Part shown: in pieces, positions 57,530 through 64,000 of the stretch
How positions within the stretch are numbered: position 1 is the first letter of the stretch
Layout: each line of letters begins with the position of its first letter
Assembly (NCBI RefSeq): GCF_014652375.1
Contig: NZ_BMYR01000008.1
Coordinates: 124,001-188,000 of the forward strand
Length of the DNA: 64,000 nt
Direction: 5' to 3'
Origin: Alishewanella tabrizica
GTDB lineage: Bacteria; Pseudomonadota; Gammaproteobacteria; Enterobacterales; Alteromonadaceae
Translations under genes and position numbers: made by a program
The notes under the pieces: model-generated
Told to the model about the DNA's origin: nothing
The model's database searches: none
Seen by the model: the letters and a program-made list of their open reading frames with translations, nothing else

Positions 57530-58828
57530 ATGAAATTTCCTGGTCTACGCAAAATTAAGCATTATTTTCCTGTCTCTCAACCTAAACCCCAGTTACCTAG
57601 CTTTGAAGTGCGTCCGGAATTAGATACCTATATTGTGGGTCTCGATCAAACAATCGTTGATGTCGTTGCCAGTGTTAGTGATGATTTCTTAGCCAAGCAT
57701 AATATTCCTAAAGGCTTATCTAATTTGGTGGGGCACGAAAAAGCCAATCGGATTTATCATGAATTAGTGGTTGAGCAAGCTATTTCGGATCATTTTGCGG
57801 GCGGAACGATTGGCAATACTATTCATAATTATTCTGTACTGGCTGATGATAAATCGGTGTTGCTTGGCGTTATGTCGGCCAATATTGCTCTAGGTTCACC
57901 TGCCTACCATTACGTGTGTCACACCAGTTCGAAAGTTGATATGAATCGTTTGCAAGGTGTGGCGGGTGATATTGGCCGTGGTATAACGATGATTACACCC
58001 GATGGTGAACGTACTTTCGTGATTGATCCTAGCGATATGGATCAGCTTGCCCCTGATTATATTCCTACCGACATTATTGCTGCAGCCGCGGCATTTGTTG
58101 TAAGTGCCTATCCATTACGGGCGACCGGACAACCTATCCAGCAAGCTATGTTAAAAGCCTTAGCGGATGCCAATGCGCATCAGGTGCCTGTAGTGATGAG
58201 TTTAGGCACACGGCATTTGGTAGAAGAGAATCGGGAGCAGATTTTGCAAACCGTTAATCGCTATGTGAATGTGCTGGCGATGAATGAGTTAGAAGCAGAA
58301 GCGCTGACCGGGTTTACTGATCCCTTATTGGCGGCAGAAGCTGCGCTAGAATTTACCGATATGGTACTGATCACCGCTGGGGCTGATGGCTTATATTTGT
58401 GTGGATACACGGACGAGCCGATTAAACGGGAAAGCAGTAATCCGATTAAATCGGCCACGTTAGCCGATTTTAACCGTTATGAGTTTAGTCGTCCTATGTT
58501 GCGAAAAGATTGCCGGCAACCCTTAAAGGTTTACTCGCATATAGATCCTTATTTGGGCGGGCCTGAGCGGATTAAAAATACCAATGGTGCAGGTGATGGC
58601 GCCTTAGCGGCTATTCTGCATGATATGGCAGCAAATCATTACCATAAACAGGTACAGCCGTTATCCAGTAAACATGAGCAGGCTTATCTGGCGTATTCGT
58701 CTTTTGCACAGCTTTGTAAGTATGCTAACCGGGTCAGTTATGAAATACTGGTACAAAATGCACCGCGCCTATCGAAAGGCTTACCCGAGCGTGAAGATAG
58801 CTTAGAAGAAGCGTATTGGGAGCGGTGA
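57530..58828 (+). CDS. gsk: Inosine-guanosine kinase
   Basis: The 432-residue PfkB-family kinase phosphorylates inosine and guanosine for purine salvage. Its N-terminus (MKFPGLRKIKHYFP) matches E. coli Gsk. GGTIGNTIHNYSVL lies in the substrate region, and NTNGAGDGALAAIL is the PfkB signature with the catalytic Asp. Length is nearly that in E. coli (434). A hairpin lies just upstream of the start. A purine permease of the NCS2 family occurs elsewhere in the window (38.6 kb) but is not linked. Confidence 0.95.
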   Translation: MKFPGLRKIKHYFPVSQPKPQLPSFEVRPELDTYIVGLDQTIVDVVASVSDDFLAKHNIPKGLSNLVGHEKANRIYHELVVEQAISDHFAGGTIGNTIHNYSVLADDKSVLLGVMSANIALGSPAYHYVCHTSSKVDMNRLQGVAGDIGRGITMITPDGERTFVIDPSDMDQLAPDYIPTDIIAAAAAFVVSAYPLRATGQPIQQAMLKALADANAHQVPVVMSLGTRHLVEENREQILQTVNRYVNVLAMNELEAEALTGFTDPLLAAEAALEFTDMVLITAGADGLYLCGYTDEPIKRESSNPIKSATLADFNRYEFSRPMLRKDCRQPLKVYSHIDPYLGGPERIKNTNGAGDGALAAILHDMAANHYHKQVQPLSSKHEQAYLAYSSFAQLCKYANRVSYEILVQNAPRLSKGLPEREDSLEEAYWER

Positions 58829-58867
58829 TCCTATTTGTACTACGCCTTGGGGCTGGAGTATTAGCAC

Positions 58868-59284
58868 GTGATTACTATTACACCTACGCTGCAGTTAGCA
58901 GATGAAGAAATCAGTTGGCAATTTATTCGCGCATCTGGCCCAGGTGGCCAGCATGTGAATAAAGTATCAACTGCAGTATTACTGCAATTTGATATAGCCA
59001 GCTCAAGTTTACCGGAATTGTATAAAACACGATTAAGTCAACTTGCGGATCATCGAATCACGCAAAGCGGCAAGATTGTGATTAAATGCCAACAAAGTCG
59101 CAGCCAAGAGCAAAACCGCGAAATAGCCCTAAAGCAATTTATTCTGTTGCTGCAAAGCGTAACCAAAACCCCAAAAAAACGTTTGGCAACCAAGCCAAGC
59201 TTTAGCAGTCAATTGAAACGCTTAGAAAGTAAAAAGCAGCAAGGATTAACCAAGCTGCTGCGACGTCAAAAAACCTTTGAATAG
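58868..59284 (+). CDS. arfB: Alternative ribosome-rescue factor ArfB (peptidyl-tRNA hydrolase)
   Basis: The 138-residue protein has the release-factor GGQ motif in RASGPGGQHVNKVST and a basic C-terminal tail (SQLKRLESKKQQGLTKLLRRQK). That tail enters the empty mRNA channel of stalled ribosomes. It hydrolyses peptidyl-tRNA on non-stop complexes. The start is GTG at 58868 with GGAG about 11 nt upstream. It lies 39 nt after gsk on the same strand, so co-transcription is likely. Confidence 0.93.
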   Translation: MITITPTLQLADEEISWQFIRASGPGGQHVNKVSTAVLLQFDIASSSLPELYKTRLSQLADHRITQSGKIVIKCQQSRSQEQNREIALKQFILLLQSVTKTPKKRLATKPSFSSQLKRLESKKQQGLTKLLRRQKTFE

Positions 59285-59294
59285 CACTGTGCTA
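59282..59294. repeat. 13-bp palindrome at the arfB stop
   Basis: TAGCAC-T-GTGCTA covers the arfB stop codon. Further downstream (59323-59338) a G-run and a C-run flank ATT and could fold as well; both lie between convergent arfB and dbpA. Confidence 0.35.
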
Positions 59295-59367
59295 ATCGTA
59301 TAACACTGCGCTAAGGGTATGAAGGGGGGGATTCCCCCTACTGTTACCTCGATAGAGCACACGGCCA

Positions 59368-60756
59368 TTAGGCCGGTGTTAAGCGATAAGCGCGAAAGCT
59401 TCGGCCTTTCATTTTACTGTTATTTAGTTGCTGCAATGCCGCTTTAAATGCGCTGCGACGCACTGCTACATAGGCGCGTGTTTCTTGCAGCTGTATTTTA
59501 CCTATATCAGCAAATGCCACTTGCTCATCCCGAGTGAGCGCACCGACAATATCGGCTGGGCGCAGTTTCTGTTTCTTACCGCCATCGATTTCCAAGGTGA
59601 TCATGGCCGGAATAGGGGGGGGAACTTGGCGTAATTCGGGTAGGGTTTCTGGCGTAATGGGCTGGGCGAGTACATCTTCAAGTAAGCCGATTTTATAGCC
59701 ATCTTGCTCGGTATAAAGGGTGCAAGCCACGCCTTGCTCACCCGCGCGGCCCGTGCGGCCGATACGGTGAATATGGGTGTCGGTATCATGGGCCAACTCA
59801 TAATTAATGACGAGATCAAGCTTTTCAATATCCAAGCCTCTGGCGGCAACGTCGGTAGCAACCAGCAATTGTAAGCTACCATTGGCAAATTGTAAGAGTT
59901 GCTGCTCGCGATCGCGTTGTTCCAAATCACCGTGTAATGCCGCGACGCTAAACTTAGCATGTTGCAAGTGTTCGGTAAGCTGTTGTACTTCTTTACGGGT
60001 ATTCGCAAAGATGACACAGCTGGTAGGCATTTTTGCCAGCAATAAACGCACCGTGGCGCTAAGCCGATCGTTAGGTGATGGCAGCAGATAAAATTGCTGC
60101 GCGATGCTAGCCTTGGCGGCTGGGCTGTCGATGACAACATGCTCTGGTGATTTAAGCAGGGCATCAGCTAATTTTTTTACTGCTGGCGCAAAGGTCGCAC
60201 TAAACAGCAATTGCTGGCGTTGTGCAGGCGTTGCGGCAATAATTTGCTGCATGTCGTCGGCAAACCCCATCTCTAACATGCGATCAGCCTCGTCTAGCAC
60301 GAGCATACTCAATTCATCCAACTGCAGATGTTGCTGCTGTAAATGATCCAATACTCGGCCAGGTGTGCCAACAATAATATGCGCACCATGTTCCAATGAA
60401 AGGGTTTGACCTTTGGTTGGTACACCACCGCACAAGGTCAATACCTTAATATTATGAATGCCACGAGCCAGCGTCCGAATTTCGGTGGCAACTTGCTCTG
60501 CTAACTCACGGGTAGGGCATAGGACTAAACTTTGCACACGAAAGCGTTTCACATTCAGTCTGCTTAGGATCCCCAGGGCGAAGGCGGCGGTTTTACCGGA
60601 GCCAGTTGCGGCTTGTGCCAATAAATCTTTACCAGCCAGAATCGCAGGTAGGCTTAACGCCTGAACGGGGGTAGCATGATGAAACGCGAGGCTATCAAGT
60701 GTGTCTAACAGTGCCTGGGGTAACGCAAAGGCGTTAAATGATGTTGGATGAGTCAA
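59368..60756 (-). CDS. dbpA: ATP-dependent RNA helicase DbpA
   Basis: The 462-residue DEAD-box helicase acts in 50S ribosome assembly at helix 92 of 23S rRNA. AATGSGKTAAF, PTRELAEQV, VLDEADRML, FSAT and HRIGRTGRAG are helicase motifs I to VI. The C-terminal DbpA RNA-binding domain (about 390-460) has IDGGKKQKLRPADIVGAL and IGKIQLQETRAYVAVR. I place the start at TTG 60756: CAGGA lies eight nt upstream, and MTHPTSFNAFALPQ then matches DbpA N-termini. The ATG at 60798 would add 14 unusual residues. Confidence 0.9.
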   Translation of the reverse strand: MTHPTSFNAFALPQALLDTLDSLAFHHATPVQALSLPAILAGKDLLAQAATGSGKTAAFALGILSRLNVKRFRVQSLVLCPTRELAEQVATEIRTLARGIHNIKVLTLCGGVPTKGQTLSLEHGAHIIVGTPGRVLDHLQQQHLQLDELSMLVLDEADRMLEMGFADDMQQIIAATPAQRQQLLFSATFAPAVKKLADALLKSPEHVVIDSPAAKASIAQQFYLLPSPNDRLSATVRLLLAKMPTSCVIFANTRKEVQQLTEHLQHAKFSVAALHGDLEQRDREQQLLQFANGSLQLLVATDVAARGLDIEKLDLVINYELAHDTDTHIHRIGRTGRAGEQGVACTLYTEQDGYKIGLLEDVLAQPITPETLPELRQVPPPIPAMITLEIDGGKKQKLRPADIVGALTRDEQVAFADIGKIQLQETRAYVAVRRSAFKAALQQLNNSKMKGRSFRAYRLTPA

Positions 60757-60775
60757 AGCAAAAATCCTGCAACCC

Positions 60776-60796
60776 GCACAAACCCTGTGTTTGTGC
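60776..60796 (-). promoter_or_regulatory. Hairpin in the dbpA leader
   Basis: GCACAAAC (60776-60783) and GTTTGTGC (60789-60796) form an 8-bp stem with a 5-nt loop, about 20 nt upstream of the TTG start and just ahead of its ribosome site. A role in translation control is possible but unproven. Confidence 0.4.
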
Positions 60797-60830
60797 AAAA
60801 AGTACCATATTATAACATCAATTTTGGTCG

Positions 60831-61262
60831 TTATGGGTTTGCGGAGCTAAAGCCTACGTTCAGAGAGGTGGCGGTAGATTGTTCATTTAGCAATAGGCTT
60901 TGTTGTTGTGATTGTGCTAAATGCGTTTCCCCCAAAAAGCTGCCCCCACGTTCAATGCAGAGATTATCGGTATGTAATACACCTTGGGCTTTCCCCTGCG
61001 CGAGAATTTCAACCGTGTTGGCAAAAATGTTGCCTTCAAACTGCCCGTTAATCATGATTTTATCAGCACGGATTTCGCCCGTCACTTTACCTGAGCTGCT
61101 AATGATAACGGTACTGCGACAATCAATATCACCATCGTACTCGCCATCTATTTGCATGTCCCCGTTTACTCGGCAACTTCCGTGGCAGACACATCCTTCA
61201 GCGATGACAGTTGTAATTGTGTGCTTGCCTTGGTTTGCAGCATAGTGACCAAAGAATCCCAT
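60831..61262 (-). CDS. Bactofilin (polymer-forming cytoskeletal protein)
   Basis: The 143-residue DUF583 protein has a central right-handed beta-helix made of short repeats (GCVCHGSCRVNGDMQIDGEY, then IISSSGKVTGEIRADKIMI, then GNIFANTVEILAQGKA), flanked by short disordered ends. Bactofilins polymerise without nucleotide and position cell-wall enzymes. ATG 61262 has AGGAG six nt upstream, which fixes it although it lies 97 nt inside the upstream peptidase gene. The pairing with an M23 peptidase gene is common in proteobacteria. Confidence 0.93.
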   Translation of the reverse strand: MGFFGHYAANQGKHTITTVIAEGCVCHGSCRVNGDMQIDGEYDGDIDCRSTVIISSSGKVTGEIRADKIMINGQFEGNIFANTVEILAQGKAQGVLHTDNLCIERGGSFLGETHLAQSQQQSLLLNEQSTATSLNVGFSSANP

Positions 61263-62116
61263 TTGATGCTCCTTTCTTTTTCGAACAAGAGATCGAAATT
61301 GCCTGAATCCCATTCCATAAAATGTTGTGGATTGAGTGAACGGTCTAGAAAATGAATTTCATAATGTAAATGCGGTGCAGTTGAGCTGCCTGTGTTACCC
61401 GCCTTTGCAATAAGCTGCCCTTTGTGAACAAAGGTTCCACTGGCAACATTAAAACTGTCTAAGTGGGCATAGAGTGTGGCAAAGCCAAAGGCATGGCGGA
61501 TCTTTAATAAATTGCCATAACCACTATTACTGCGTCTAACCACTTCTACGACACCATCAGCTGGGGCATAAATGGCCGTACCTCTGGGTGCGGTTAAATC
61601 AATACCATTATGATGTTTGCGTTTGCCTAAGATGGGGTGAGTGCGCACGCCGTAGCGTGAAGAGCGTTTGTTAAAATCTAATGGTGAGCCATTTGGCACA
61701 AGTTGTAACATGGCCATTCTGGCGCTAGAGGTTACTGTAGCAATATCTAAACGTGCTTCGAAGTTTTGATCAAGATCTTGTTCTAAGCCTAAACTTACCT
61801 CAATTTCACCTAATCGTTGGGTGACTTGAGTCATCTCATCTTGTTTTAGGGTCAGCTCATGTTCGAGGGTTTCTCTCGCGGCCGTTAATTGTGCAAGTTG
61901 CTCTTGTAAAACGGTAGTTTGTTCAGTGAGTAATTGTTGTTCTGTTTTGGCTTGATCTACGGTATGCATCAGATAATTAATAACCGCAGCAGTGATCAGT
62001 ACAGAGAAGAGTACTAGCCACAGACCGATAACCGCATTTCGTTTGAATATCTTACCGATATTAAAATGTCGGGTTCCGTTTACGCTTGATATTGAAATAG
62101 TAATACGATCTTTCAT
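61166..62116 (-). CDS. M23-family (LytM) membrane metallopeptidase
   Basis: The 316-residue protein has one membrane helix (about 28-50) and a coiled coil (about 55-115). The periplasmic LytM domain follows (about 150-265) with the zinc ligands His169 and Asp173 (HHNGIDL) and His249/His251 (HLHYEIH), all intact, so it is predicted to be an active murein endopeptidase. The C-terminal 31 residues, beyond the domain, are encoded in the region that overlaps the bactofilin gene in another frame. It would be a cell-shape factor guided by the bactofilin. Confidence 0.92.
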   Translation of the reverse strand: MKDRITISISSVNGTRHFNIGKIFKRNAVIGLWLVLFSVLITAAVINYLMHTVDQAKTEQQLLTEQTTVLQEQLAQLTAARETLEHELTLKQDEMTQVTQRLGEIEVSLGLEQDLDQNFEARLDIATVTSSARMAMLQLVPNGSPLDFNKRSSRYGVRTHPILGKRKHHNGIDLTAPRGTAIYAPADGVVEVVRRSNSGYGNLLKIRHAFGFATLYAHLDSFNVASGTFVHKGQLIAKAGNTGSSTAPHLHYEIHFLDRSLNPQHFMEWDSGNFDLLFEKERSIKWDSLVTMLQTKASTQLQLSSLKDVSATEVAE

Positions 62117-62264
62117 CAGCGGTGGTTTTTTACTCGAAATGGGTTAAATACGATGGCTAAAAATATGTGGCTTTGTGCTGGCTGTCAAGCAGTTCATAAG
62201 GCATATGTTGCGGGTTTTAAGCCGTTAGCACCGCTTTATAATTGTTTTAATAGCGTTTTTTTAC

Positions 62265-62290
62265 AAAAAAACCGCCAAAAAAGCGGTTTT
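62265..62290 (-). terminator. Rho-independent terminator after slyD
   Basis: On the minus strand AAAACCGC, a 7-nt loop and GCGGTTTT are followed by more T residues, 31 nt after the slyD stop. Confidence 0.85.
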
Positions 62291-62320
62291 AGTAGCGATA
62301 TGCCAGTGCACACCTTAGTG

Positions 62321-62806
62321 TTAGTGTCCAGCATGGCCATCTAAGCCATGGACATGGCCATGGGCTAATTCTTCGGCAGTAGCATCACGAACCAGCACTA
62401 CTTCAACATCAAAGCGAAGTTCAATGCCGGCTAAGGGATGGTTACCATCTACTACAACTTCTTCCTCAGTGACATCAATAATAATCACGGGTTGTTCACG
62501 GCCATCGGGTCCTGATGCGCGAAAACGCATACCCACAGCCACGTCCATCCCTTCAAACATTGATTTAGGCACCGCTTGAACTAACTGATCATGACGCTCA
62601 CCATAGGCATCAGCGGCGGCAATTTGGCTAGAGAACGTTTCGCCGGCCTGTTTGCCAAGCAACGCCTGTTCTAAACCTGGGATTAACGCGCCATGGCCGA
62701 ATAAAAACACCAGAGGTTCGCCGCCGGAAGAAGAATCAAGTTGATTACCGGTTGTGTCGGTAACGGTGTAGTGAATGGCGACAACTTTGTCTTGAGAAAT
62801 GGTCAT
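62321..62806 (-). CDS. slyD: FKBP-type peptidyl-prolyl isomerase SlyD
   Basis: The 161-residue protein has an FKBP domain interrupted by an insert-in-flap chaperone domain (about 75-125; YGERHDQLVQAVPKSMFEGM and VVVDGNHPLAGIEL). The short His-rich tail (HGHVHGLDGHAGH) binds nickel. It assists folding and, in E. coli, hydrogenase nickel delivery. The tail is much shorter and poorer in Cys than in E. coli SlyD (196 residues). It lies 9 nt downstream of ygfZ on the same strand and ends at a clear terminator. Confidence 0.93.
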   Translation of the reverse strand: MTISQDKVVAIHYTVTDTTGNQLDSSSGGEPLVFLFGHGALIPGLEQALLGKQAGETFSSQIAAADAYGERHDQLVQAVPKSMFEGMDVAVGMRFRASGPDGREQPVIIIDVTEEEVVVDGNHPLAGIELRFDVEVVLVRDATAEELAHGHVHGLDGHAGH

Positions 62807-62815
62807 GCAAACCTC

Positions 62816-63784
62816 TTAATTAAGGGAGTATGGTAGCGGTAGTTGCTGCAACACTATGGGTTGCTCAGACTTTAACCGCAAAGCGTCTGCCGGTGTTATG
62901 TCGTTAGGCAATAATGCAATCAACCATAGTTGATTGTTAATGTTCACTGCGTTAACGACCTGGCCAACTCGGCGCCAGTTATTTTCCAATTGCAGCTCAA
63001 TATCTGAACCGGCAACGGGACACTCAACGGTGTCCGCATGTAAAATGTACGCTGCGCGTTTATTACCGCCGCGATATTTCAAACGTGCCACCGTTTCTTG
63101 GCCAACATAACAGCCTTTAGTGAAGCTTATGGCATCAACAGCTTGCAAGTTAAGCATCTGGGGTACCAGCTCGCCTATTAGGGGCTGCTCCAGATAACTA
63201 AAACCCTGTAGTATGTGTTGCTTTAACCATAGGGTTGACGCTGCTAAGGGCAGATTATTCTGCATTAATTGCTGAGCCTCACTCGCTGATGTTACCAAGA
63301 GATAATGATCTTTTTCCAGTCTTAATAATGTCGCGTCGTGCAATCGACGTAGTTCGCCATTGGCTTGCGGCGGAGTAAAGCCCATTTTTTCAATTAATTG
63401 CTCAGCACCCTCACCACCTATACCGAAAACAGCATGGTGCGCTGAGCGCTCAAATGTAACCTTGGAAAATACGCCAAACTTTTGCCATTGCAGCGTAGAA
63501 GCGTTTAATTCATCCCGAAAGGCGATAATCTGCAGTGTATCCGCCTGTTGAAAGACATGAAAAATCGACCACATTTTCCCTTTGGCATCGCAATGGGCGC
63601 CTCGTAAAAAACTGTCTGAGGTGAGTTGCGTCAGATCGCAGGTCGATTGTCCCTGTAAATACTTTACGCGATCAGGGCCGCTAATGTTCAATACTTGAAA
63701 AGCGGGTAACGGAGAAATAAAAGCGCCTTGAACTTGAGAGGAGAGTTGCGCGTATTGTTCTGCAGAAAGCCAAGTTGTTTGCAT
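62816..63784 (-). CDS. ygfZ: tRNA-modifying/Fe-S maintenance protein YgfZ
   Basis: The 322-residue folate-binding protein of the GcvT-like fold has the family signature KGCYVGQETVARLKYRGG with its conserved Cys. VLNISGPDRVKYLQGQSTCDL lies at the N-terminus. In E. coli YgfZ supports iron-sulfur enzymes such as MiaB. No partner gene is adjacent apart from slyD downstream. The 175-nt gap to the next, rightward gene must hold divergent promoters. Confidence 0.93.
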   Translation of the reverse strand: MQTTWLSAEQYAQLSSQVQGAFISPLPAFQVLNISGPDRVKYLQGQSTCDLTQLTSDSFLRGAHCDAKGKMWSIFHVFQQADTLQIIAFRDELNASTLQWQKFGVFSKVTFERSAHHAVFGIGGEGAEQLIEKMGFTPPQANGELRRLHDATLLRLEKDHYLLVTSASEAQQLMQNNLPLAASTLWLKQHILQGFSYLEQPLIGELVPQMLNLQAVDAISFTKGCYVGQETVARLKYRGGNKRAAYILHADTVECPVAGSDIELQLENNWRRVGQVVNAVNINNQLWLIALLPNDITPADALRLKSEQPIVLQQLPLPYSLN

Positions 63785-63959
63785 TGCCGGTATCTTTCAT
63801 ATTGCTCGTGATAGTAATGAGATTGGGGCTTGGTGTAAAAGCTCAACCCCTTAGGCCAATTTTTGTTACTATCTATTTATATCTTTATCTTTGTAAAACG
63901 CAGCGACGAACAGGCTGTTAAGTGCAATAAATCGTTAATATATGTATTAAGGAACATTT

Positions 63960-64000
63960 ATGTCAGAAGTAATCGCTACACCATTAATGAGTAAGCCTAA
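63960..64000 (+). CDS. Start of an unidentified gene (3' truncated by window edge)
   Basis: An ATG at 63960 preceded by TAAGGA seven nt upstream opens a frame of 13 codons (MSEVIATPLMSKP) that runs off the window. It is too short to identify. The ribosome site and the upstream AT-rich region make it a credible start. Confidence 0.55.
   Translation, partial: MSEVIATPLMSKP

Noticed and set aside
59321-59340. G-run/C-run hairpin between arfB and dbpA as a terminator
   Set aside because: It is only about five G-C pairs with a 3-nt loop and no T-run; it could equally be a chance homopolymer pair.
59601-60164. 187-codon leftward frame inside dbpA
   Set aside because: Alternate-frame shadow; the DbpA frame carries all helicase motifs.
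62153-62344. 63-codon rightward frame between the M23 gene and slyD
   Set aside because: It runs through the slyD terminator hairpin and into the slyD 3' end antisense; coding is unlikely.
1-64000. CRISPR arrays, prophage, insertion sequences, tRNA or rRNA genes
   Set aside because: I saw no regularly spaced direct repeats, transposase or integrase genes, or tRNA cloverleaf sequences; core gene order is continuous throughout.

Overview
The window is chromosomal core DNA of a gammaproteobacterium. Na+-NQR with ApbE and NqrM, FabV, PanP, RdgC, DUF3545, a hybrid histidine kinase and E. coli-like gene orders (pcnB-folK-panBC, hrpB-mrcB, hemL/clcA/erpA, ampG/yajG/bolA, thrLABC) together suggest an Alteromonadales-type bacterium, perhaps the Rheinheimera/Alishewanella group. 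That placement is inferred from gene content, not from a search. I saw no rRNA, tRNA, CRISPR array, prophage or insertion sequence.

1-12 kb: the C-terminal part of PanP (aspartate 1-decarboxylase) converges on a leftward unit made of a UbiA-family prenyltransferase and frdABCD (quinol:fumarate reductase). A leftward cluster follows: dksA-gluQRS, pcnB-folK-panB-panC and a DUF72 gene. No panD is visible, so PanP probably supplies beta-alanine to PanC. 12-24 kb: pepB, hrpB, mrcB (PBP1b) and tag run rightward. hemL, pyrB, hemJ and clcA run leftward. erpA is divergent from clcA and has a near-consensus type 1 IscR site over its promoter.

24-31 kb: a small AT-rich stretch holds a 57-residue two-helix membrane protein and a lone XRE regulator. 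It is followed by ampG, a 106-residue unknown, a periplasmic cyclophilin, yajG, rlmG, bolA and fabV. 31-40 kb: nqrABCDEF-apbE-nqrM encodes the sodium-pumping NADH dehydrogenase with its flavin-attachment and Fe-site maturation factors, followed by a purine permease. 40-48 kb is a signalling block: a tripartite hybrid kinase, an HDOD protein, rdgC, a second histidine kinase and a PAS-GGDEF protein with a degenerate active site.

47.7-58.8 kb: the threonine operon with leader peptide and attenuator (thrLABC) is translationally abutted to ung. Then come a small DUF3545 gene, pgi and tal leftward, and yaaA and gsk rightward. 58.9-64 kb: arfB, dbpA, an M23 peptidase overlapping a bactofilin gene, slyD, ygfZ and the first codons of one more gene.

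Most of the window is ordinary housekeeping DNA. The items that repay attention are mainly regulatory or start-site features: a probable non-AUG start of pcnB, the IscR site at erpA, an FNR-like box ahead of the prenyltransferase-frd unit, and operator-like dyads. Others are protein oddities: a channel-type residue pattern in a CLC protein, a degenerate GGDEF, the 97-nt bactofilin/M23 overlap, and the unannotated small genes. I found nothing that I can defend as a wholly new multi-gene system.
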